From Myxococcota bacterium (lineage in GTDB: Bacteria; Myxococcota_A; UBA796; JAJRTE01): a stretch of 40,454 nt of DNA. Below, piece by piece: positions 35,575 to 40,454 of the stretch. The DNA lies in contig JAJRTE010000026.1 of assembly GCA_024278455.1 (NCBI GenBank), positions 1 through 40,454 on the forward strand, written 5' to 3'. The position numbers and the translations under genes are program-made. The notes beneath the pieces are model-generated. The model did no database searches. It was not told the origin of the DNA and worked only from the letters and a program-made list of their open reading frames with translations. Positions within the stretch are counted from its first letter, which is position 1. Every line of letters starts with the position of its first letter.

Positions 35575-38162
35575 AGGACAAGCTCCAGGCGTTGCGTGAC
35601 AAGCTCTTTGGGAAAGGCGGCGAGGAGGGATTGTCCTCGTTCCGGTCTCTCTTCGAGCGTTTCCGTGACCTCTTGGACGCCAACAACGACGTCCTCGCCC
35701 TGATCGCGGACATGGGCGACAAGCTCTCCGGCGATTACGTCTTCGATACCCGGTACCTCGAGAATACCGCCAGCGAACTCGAGGTGTTGGTTCGGCGCAT
35801 CATCGACGACCTCAATGTTATCACCGGCGACCGCTATCCCGAACTCAACGAGGCTTTCGAGAGGATTCGGCGGGAAGTCCGGGCCGAGATGGACGACGAC
35901 TGCTGGCGCCGGCAACAGGACCTGGTCGTCCCCCTGGAGCGGGCGGACCTGGATCGTATCGAACTTGTCGGCGGGAAGATGGGCACTCTGGGAGAAGTGC
36001 GCTCGAGGCTCGGGTTGCGCGTCCCGCCGGGGTTCGTTGTCACGACCACGGCCTATCGCGCGTTCATCTCCCAGGATGGCGTCGCCGATTTCCTGTCCCG
36101 GGCGTTCGCGGACCTCGAGGCGGGCGCCGGCGTGGAAGAGATGTCGCGGCGGATCCGTTCGTACCTGGCCGGGGCGAGGCTCCCCGAAAAACTCGATATC
36201 GCCATTGTCCGGGCCGCGAGCCGGATGGCGGCCTCCGGCTACCGTTTTTTCGCCGTGCGCAGCAGCGCCGTGGAGGAGGACGGATGCCGGAGCTTCGCCG
36301 GGCAGTACCGGAGCTACCTCCAGGTGCCGGTCTCGCAGCTCGGCGAACGGTACAAGGACGTCGTAGCCTCCTTGTTCACCCCGGAGGCCATCGTCTACCG
36401 GGGAGAACACGGGCTGGCGCACAACGATTCGGCGATGGCTGTCGGGTTTCTGGCCATGGTGGATCCCGAAGTGAGCGGTGTTCTCTATTCCCGGGACCCC
36501 GAAGCCGGTGAACAGCCCGTCATGCTGGTCTCGGCCGCCTGGGGACTGGCCCGGACGGTCGTGGACGGCTCGAGCGGGACCGATTTCTATCGCCTGGACC
36601 GGGACGGCGACAGGCCGGGCAGGGTGATCGAGAGGCGTATCGCGAAGAAGGAGACAGAGGTTCGTCCTCGCGAGTCGACCGGGGAGCGGCAGCAGGCGGT
36701 CCCTGAGGACCGGCAGGCCCGCCCCTGCCTGACCCCTGAACGCCTCGAGCGCCTGTCGGAAGTCGGCGAGCAGCTCGAGGCCTACTTCCGAAGTCCGCAG
36801 GACGTGGAATGGTGTTTCGACGGGCAGGATGTGCCTATCATCCTGCAAAGTCGCCCGCTGCGGGTCCGGACCCGGGAACGTATCGATCCGGCTCGAGTCG
36901 CCGAGGCGGTGCGCGCCCATGCCGTCCTGATGGAGGACGCCGGGATGGTCGCATGCCGGGGCATCGGCGCCGGCAGGGTGACAAAAGTCCTCGCAGACGA
37001 CGACTTCGACCGCTTTCAGCGCGGCGCCGTCCTGGTGGCCCGCAGTTCCTCCCCCAAGCTCTCCCGCCTCATCCCGCTTTGCGCAGCCATCGTCACCGAC
37101 ATCGGCACCCCTACGGGGCACATGGCGACGGTGGCCAGGGAGTACCGGGTGCCGACCCTGGTGGACACCGGCCGGGCAACGGAGATCTTGGAGGAAGGCA
37201 TGGAGGTGACGGTCGACGCCGAGGAGCAGGTCATCTACAAGGGGGTTGTCAAGAAGCTACTCCACTTCCAGACACTGGTGGACCAGCCGTTTGCCGACGC
37301 TCGAGAATTCAGGGTGCTGCGCCGCCTCCTGAAGAGGATCTCACCCCTGTACCTGACCGACCCCAAGGCCAGGTCGTTTTCCGCGGAGAACTGCCGGACG
37401 TACCACGACATCACCCGGTTCTGCCACGAGATGGCGGTCAAGGAATTCATCGACTTCCACCTCAGGGGCGGACCGTGGAGACGTATCCCCACCCACCGTC
37501 TCGAACTCGCCGTCCCCCTCGGGCTCGTGGTGATAGACATCGGGGGCGGGATCCGCGAAGACGTCGGGAAACGGGTCGTGAAGCCGGAGCACATTGTCTC
37601 CAGACCGCTTCGCGCACTGCTCGACGGCCTGTGCGCCGAAGGCGTGTGGCGAACCCGTCCGGTCGATATCGACTTCCGGAGTTTCATGTCCAGCTTCACG
37701 AAAATGTCCCACCTGGACACCATGGATCCGGGCGAGGCGCAAAACCTGGCCGTGATTTCCCGGGACTACATGAACGTCAACCTCCGCCTCGGCTACCACT
37801 TCAACATGATTGACGCATTGATGTCGGACAACCGTAACGACAACTACGTCTATTTCCGGTTCATGGGCGGCGTCACCGATGCAGTGCGTCGTTCGCGCCG
37901 CGCTCGGTTTCTCGCTGAAGTGTTGGCGCAGCATGACTACCTCGTCGAGGTCAAGGGGGACTTGGTGGTGGCCCGGGTACGGAAGATCCGCAAAGCCATG
38001 ATGCACGACAGCCTTGTCATGGTCGGCCGGCTGCTCGGCTTCGCCCGGCAATTGGATGTCCTCATGAAGTCTGATGAGACGGTCGCGCGATACGTTCGCG
38101 AGTTCCTCGATGACGAGGCGTCCGCCCGCAGCGCTCTTCAAAAACAGGGAGGAAACGCATGA
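35571..38162 (+). CDS. PEP-synthase-like phosphohistidine enzyme lacking the PEP/pyruvate barrel
   Basis: The product is 863 residues. An N-terminal helical region (about 1-115, KDKLQALRDKLFGKGGEEGL) is not part of PPDK/PpsA. It is followed by an ATP-grasp PPDK_N-type domain: GGKMGTLGEV with Lys136, FAVRSSAVEEDG with Arg230, SFAGQYRSYL. Next is a swivelling phosphohistidine domain, TDIGTPTGHMATVAREYRVP, with catalytic His517. The last 300 residues are not the TIM barrel of PpsA or PPDK; they read FCHEMAVKEFIDFH, VVIDIGGGIRED, HFNMIDALMSDNRNDN and match nothing I know. ATP should phosphorylate His517, but the final acceptor is unknown. ATG 35571 overlaps the previous stop (ATGA), and its own stop overlaps the next gene likewise. 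A start at 35478 would intrude far into the preceding gene. Confidence 0.88.
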   Translation: MKDKLQALRDKLFGKGGEEGLSSFRSLFERFRDLLDANNDVLALIADMGDKLSGDYVFDTRYLENTASELEVLVRRIIDDLNVITGDRYPELNEAFERIRREVRAEMDDDCWRRQQDLVVPLERADLDRIELVGGKMGTLGEVRSRLGLRVPPGFVVTTTAYRAFISQDGVADFLSRAFADLEAGAGVEEMSRRIRSYLAGARLPEKLDIAIVRAASRMAASGYRFFAVRSSAVEEDGCRSFAGQYRSYLQVPVSQLGERYKDVVASLFTPEAIVYRGEHGLAHNDSAMAVGFLAMVDPEVSGVLYSRDPEAGEQPVMLVSAAWGLARTVVDGSSGTDFYRLDRDGDRPGRVIERRIAKKETEVRPRESTGERQQAVPEDRQARPCLTPERLERLSEVGEQLEAYFRSPQDVEWCFDGQDVPIILQSRPLRVRTRERIDPARVAEAVRAHAVLMEDAGMVACRGIGAGRVTKVLADDDFDRFQRGAVLVARSSSPKLSRLIPLCAAIVTDIGTPTGHMATVAREYRVPTLVDTGRATEILEEGMEVTVDAEEQVIYKGVVKKLLHFQTLVDQPFADAREFRVLRRLLKRISPLYLTDPKARSFSAENCRTYHDITRFCHEMAVKEFIDFHLRGGPWRRIPTHRLELAVPLGLVVIDIGGGIREDVGKRVVKPEHIVSRPLRALLDGLCAEGVWRTRPVDIDFRSFMSSFTKMSHLDTMDPGEAQNLAVISRDYMNVNLRLGYHFNMIDALMSDNRNDNYVYFRFMGGVTDAVRRSRRARFLAEVLAQHDYLVEVKGDLVVARVRKIRKAMMHDSLVMVGRLLGFARQLDVLMKSDETVARYVREFLDDEASARSALQKQGGNA

Positions 38163-38545
38163 CAGAACCTCTGAAGGTCCTGGTCCTCGACGATGAGCCC
38201 ATCGTCGGCTCTCGCATCAAACCCAGCCTCGAGCGTGCCGGGTACGAGGTGGAGGTCATGACGGACAGTCAGCAGGCCATGGCGCGTATCCGCGACGTCC
38301 GCTTCGATATCGTTGTCACCGATTTCAAGATGAGTCGCGTCAGCGGACTCGACCTGCTCCAGGCGCAGAAACGGCTGTGGCCGGACACGGAAGTCATCAT
38401 CATCACCGGGTACGCCACGATGGAGACCGCGCGGCAGGCCGCCGAGTGTGGTGTGTTCGACTTCATCCCCAAGCCGTTCCGGCTCCGCGATCTCAAGGAG
38501 GTCATCGGCCGCGCGGCCGAGCAGGTCCGTGGACGCAAGGACTGA
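38159..38545 (+). CDS. Receiver-only response regulator 2
   Basis: The product is 128 residues: Asp11-Asp12, phosphoacceptor Asp55 in VTDFKMSR, Thr in IITGYATME, Lys in FIPKPFRL. No output domain. It is a paralogue of the regulator at 33219-33602 with identical position of Asp55 and many shared residues. The ATG overlaps the PpsA-like stop by 4 nt, and GGGAGG lies 7 nt upstream, so the regulator is translationally coupled to that enzyme and may bind it. It ends 10 nt from the convergent MATE gene. Confidence 0.92.
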   Translation: MTEPLKVLVLDDEPIVGSRIKPSLERAGYEVEVMTDSQQAMARIRDVRFDIVVTDFKMSRVSGLDLLQAQKRLWPDTEVIIITGYATMETARQAAECGVFDFIPKPFRLRDLKEVIGRAAEQVRGRKD

Positions 38546-38555
38546 CGATCGCGCA

Positions 38556-39950
38556 TCAGCCGGCGGCTTTGAGCAACCGCATCGAATAGGCGTTGGCCCA
38601 ACCGAAGGCGATGGGAACGTAGGCCAGGCCTGCCGCCGCCGTGCCGACCCAGATGCCTTGCAATCCCCACTCGAGGAAGATCCCGAAGAACCATGCAAAC
38701 GGCACCGTGAACACGAGGGTGCGAATCAGCGTCATGGCCAGGGCGTTCAGCCCCTTTCCCGTGCCCTGGAACAGCGCGGAAGTGAGCATGCCCACCGGGA
38801 CGGCGGGGAGGAACACCCACATCGTCCGGAGAAACACGACCAGGTCGTCGATGATCCCGGCCGATGCCCTGGACCAGGTAAAGATCCAGGTGATTTGCGG
38901 CGCAAAGGCGAGAATGCACACCGCCAGCACCCCCTCGGCGGCCACCCCGGCCTTGAGCGCGTAGAGGTAGGCTGTGCGCATCCGCCCATACTGCCCCGCG
39001 CCGAAGGCCGCACTCACCACCGCCGTGACGGCACTCGCCATGCCCAGTATCGGCAAGGTCGCCATGGAGACGACACGCCACCCGGTGGTGTAGACCGCGA
39101 CCCCTTGCGGGCCGCCCACCCCTGCCACCAGCCTGGTCAGGACGAACGCCATCACGGACATCGACATGTGCGATACCGACACAGGGAGGCCGACGCGCCC
39201 GATATCCAGGACGACCTGTTTGTCGAACCGAAACCCCCTGAACCTGAACGACACGTAAGTTCGCCTCTGGATGAACAGCCAGTAGGCGGTGACGAGCGAT
39301 ACCAGGCCCATGGAGAGTACCGTCGCCCAGGCGGCGCCTGCGACCCCCAAGTCGAGCACGTAGATAAACACCGGGTCCAGTGTGATGTTCAGAACCACCC
39401 CCGCGACCATGACGTACATCGCCCTGCGGGCGTCTCCTTCCGCCCGGAGAATGGCGACGGCGGTCTGAACGAAGAACACGAATACGATGCCGGCGAAGAT
39501 GATCCGTGCATAGGTCACGGAGAGTCCCAGCGCCGACCCGGCCCGCATGAGACGCATGAGCCGGTCCGCCAGAACCAGCATGGTCACCGTGGAGATGGCC
39601 GAGACGATCACCATGAGCACCATGGTGTGCGCGGCGCGGCTGTCGGCACCGGGTTTGTCCCGCGCGCCGATCTGCCTGGAAATAGCCGCCCCGCCCCCAA
39701 TGCCGACGCCGTTGGCCAGTGCCATGGCCAGGAAGTAGAACGGAAACGTGAACCCGACAGCGGAAAGCGAGTCCGGCCCCTTCCCCGACACCCAGATGGC
39801 ATCGACCAGGTTGTACAGCGTCTGGGCCGACATGGCCGCGATCATGGGCAGTGACAGCTTGATGACCGCTCTCTTGGGATTGCCCAGGAGAATGCGGACA
39901 CCTTCCGTGTCTCTCGCGTTGTCCAACTTCCTGGCACCTCCGTCACGCAT
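38556..39950 (-). CDS. MATE-family efflux transporter
   Basis: The product is 464 residues, normal for MATE proteins, with about twelve membrane segments in two halves. Features: IKLSLPMIAAMSAQTLYNLV, DAIWVSGKGPDSLSAVGFTF, and GVGIGGGAAISRQIGARDKP, and in the second half RVGLPVSVSHMSMSVMAFVL. It exports drugs or metabolites by cation antiport. The start is uncertain: ATG 39950 has a weak ribosome site, while a TTG at 39926 has GGAGG 10 nt upstream. Apart from one CTCGAG at its extreme 3' end, the gene lacks the motif that is dense elsewhere, hinting at different ancestry. Confidence 0.93.
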   Translation of the reverse strand: MRDGGARKLDNARDTEGVRILLGNPKRAVIKLSLPMIAAMSAQTLYNLVDAIWVSGKGPDSLSAVGFTFPFYFLAMALANGVGIGGGAAISRQIGARDKPGADSRAAHTMVLMVIVSAISTVTMLVLADRLMRLMRAGSALGLSVTYARIIFAGIVFVFFVQTAVAILRAEGDARRAMYVMVAGVVLNITLDPVFIYVLDLGVAGAAWATVLSMGLVSLVTAYWLFIQRRTYVSFRFRGFRFDKQVVLDIGRVGLPVSVSHMSMSVMAFVLTRLVAGVGGPQGVAVYTTGWRVVSMATLPILGMASAVTAVVSAAFGAGQYGRMRTAYLYALKAGVAAEGVLAVCILAFAPQITWIFTWSRASAGIIDDLVVFLRTMWVFLPAVPVGMLTSALFQGTGKGLNALAMTLIRTLVFTVPFAWFFGIFLEWGLQGIWVGTAAAGLAYVPIAFGWANAYSMRLLKAAG

Positions 39951-40454
39951 TCCGGGGAAACGGGATGGGCGCTGGCCGTCTGGCAGGCACGCAAGGATAC
40001 GCCACGGCACACCAGTTGTCGAGACCATACCGCCCTGCGGACGATGCCCGGGCCCGCCCGTACGAACGTCTGAGATCGTGCAGGACCAATTCATTCCAAA
40101 ACCCAATGGAGTAACGAGGGGGAGCGATCGGAACTCGACCCCTCACACAACGAATCGGGACGGCGGCGAAGCCGCCCTCACGCCGCCGACTCGCAACGAA
40201 GCGCAGAAAATGCGGGAAGGGACGGCCACAGTCTCATGCTCCGCCGATCGCAGGTGTGTCTGCGGCTTCGCGCGAAAGCCCCCCGCTCGTGCGTCACCTG
40301 GCGTTTTTCCACTCCATCCACCTGAGCTTGCGCTATACTTCCCGGTATGCCTTCTGGCTGTGGAACCGGTCCGCTGTTGCTGTAGCGGTTCTGAACCCCG
40401 TGCCCTGCTTCCGTCCTGCCGTGAGTGCGCGTTCGCAGTCCTTCAACCCCTTTC
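39951..40454. other. Right-edge non-coding stretch
   Basis: These 504 bases show no supported protein gene. The left part should hold the MATE promoter. A small GC hairpin, GGCGGC-GAA-GCCGCC, lies at 40162-40176 without a T-tract. Near 40334 a TATACT resembles a -10 box; the following 100 bases contain nested inverted repeats (GAACCG...CGGTTC around CCGCT...AGCGG) that could be a structured RNA or leader continuing past the edge. Confidence 0.3.

Larger units (their letters stand above)
1..40454. repeat. Dispersed over-represented palindrome CTCGAG
   Basis: I counted about 120 CTCGAG sites by eye, one per about 340 bases, in genes of both strands, in both Leu-Glu and xxx-Arg reading phases, and in intergenic DNA. 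Base composition alone (about 64% G+C, my estimate) predicts about 14. Confidence 0.85.

Noticed and set aside
35139..37121. Minus-strand open frame of 660 codons
   Set aside because: Antisense to the PpsA-like gene; composition is typical of a shadow frame.
40355..40440. SRP RNA on the minus strand
   Set aside because: CAGGACGGAAGCAGG looks like the SRP helix-8 loop, but the GGAA loop flanks and the symmetric internal loop do not pair as required.

Overview
This is a high-G+C bacterial window (I estimate about 64%) with roughly two dozen genes. Lineage is inferred only. A MYXO-CTERM-like tail on a secreted polysaccharide lyase, kinases with a DWG motif, and a TSUP/TIGR02186/PEP-synthase-like cassette of a kind I associate with sulfur-metabolising deltaproteobacteria suggest a Myxococcota or Desulfobacterota relative. 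No rRNA, tRNA, CRISPR array or transposase was recognised. The palindrome CTCGAG occurs about 120 times, roughly nine times the base-composition expectation, in coding and intergenic DNA alike.

Layout. 1-5.5 kb (minus): an envelope operon of a YafK-like L,D-transpeptidase, a lipoprotein-like sulfatase/phosphotransferase-fold enzyme, and a large polytopic membrane protein that runs off the left edge. 5.6-8.7 kb (plus): a malic enzyme-phosphotransacetylase fusion (maeB), then a ferritin-like protein with its own promoter and long leader. 9.0-13.0 kb (plus): a giant secreted heparinase II/III-like lyase. 13.0-14.2 kb (minus): an HNH endonuclease. 14.2-14.6 kb: a repeat island with 42-bp tandem repeats, a REP-like hairpin and a C-rich 13-mer repeat. 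14.6-18.4 kb (minus): a tightly packed minor-pilin operon. 18.8-21.6 kb (plus): a Ser/Thr kinase-PEGA-SUMF1 fusion. 21.7-24.5 kb (plus): a secreted protein of unknown function and a NodU-type carbamoyltransferase. 24.6-30.1 kb (minus): a sulfotransferase, a polytopic membrane protein, a B12-binding radical SAM enzyme and a secreted beta-helix protein.

30.3-38.5 kb (plus): an SDR gene with a near-consensus promoter and an in-frame amber codon near its C-terminus. It is followed by the most coherent system in the window: histidine kinase, receiver-only regulator, TSUP anion exporter, TIGR02186-like membrane-anchored protein, an atypical PEP-synthase-like phosphotransferase, and a second, paralogous receiver-only regulator. 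The last three genes overlap by ATGA junctions or sit 1 nt apart. The phosphotransferase keeps the ATP-grasp and swivelling-histidine modules but carries an unfamiliar C-terminal domain in place of the PEP/pyruvate barrel. I infer a signal-regulated sulfur-anion (or other small-anion) export or sensing module in which a phosphohistidine enzyme is a structural partner. 38.6-40.0 kb (minus): a MATE transporter almost free of CTCGAG. The last 500 bases hold no gene I can support.
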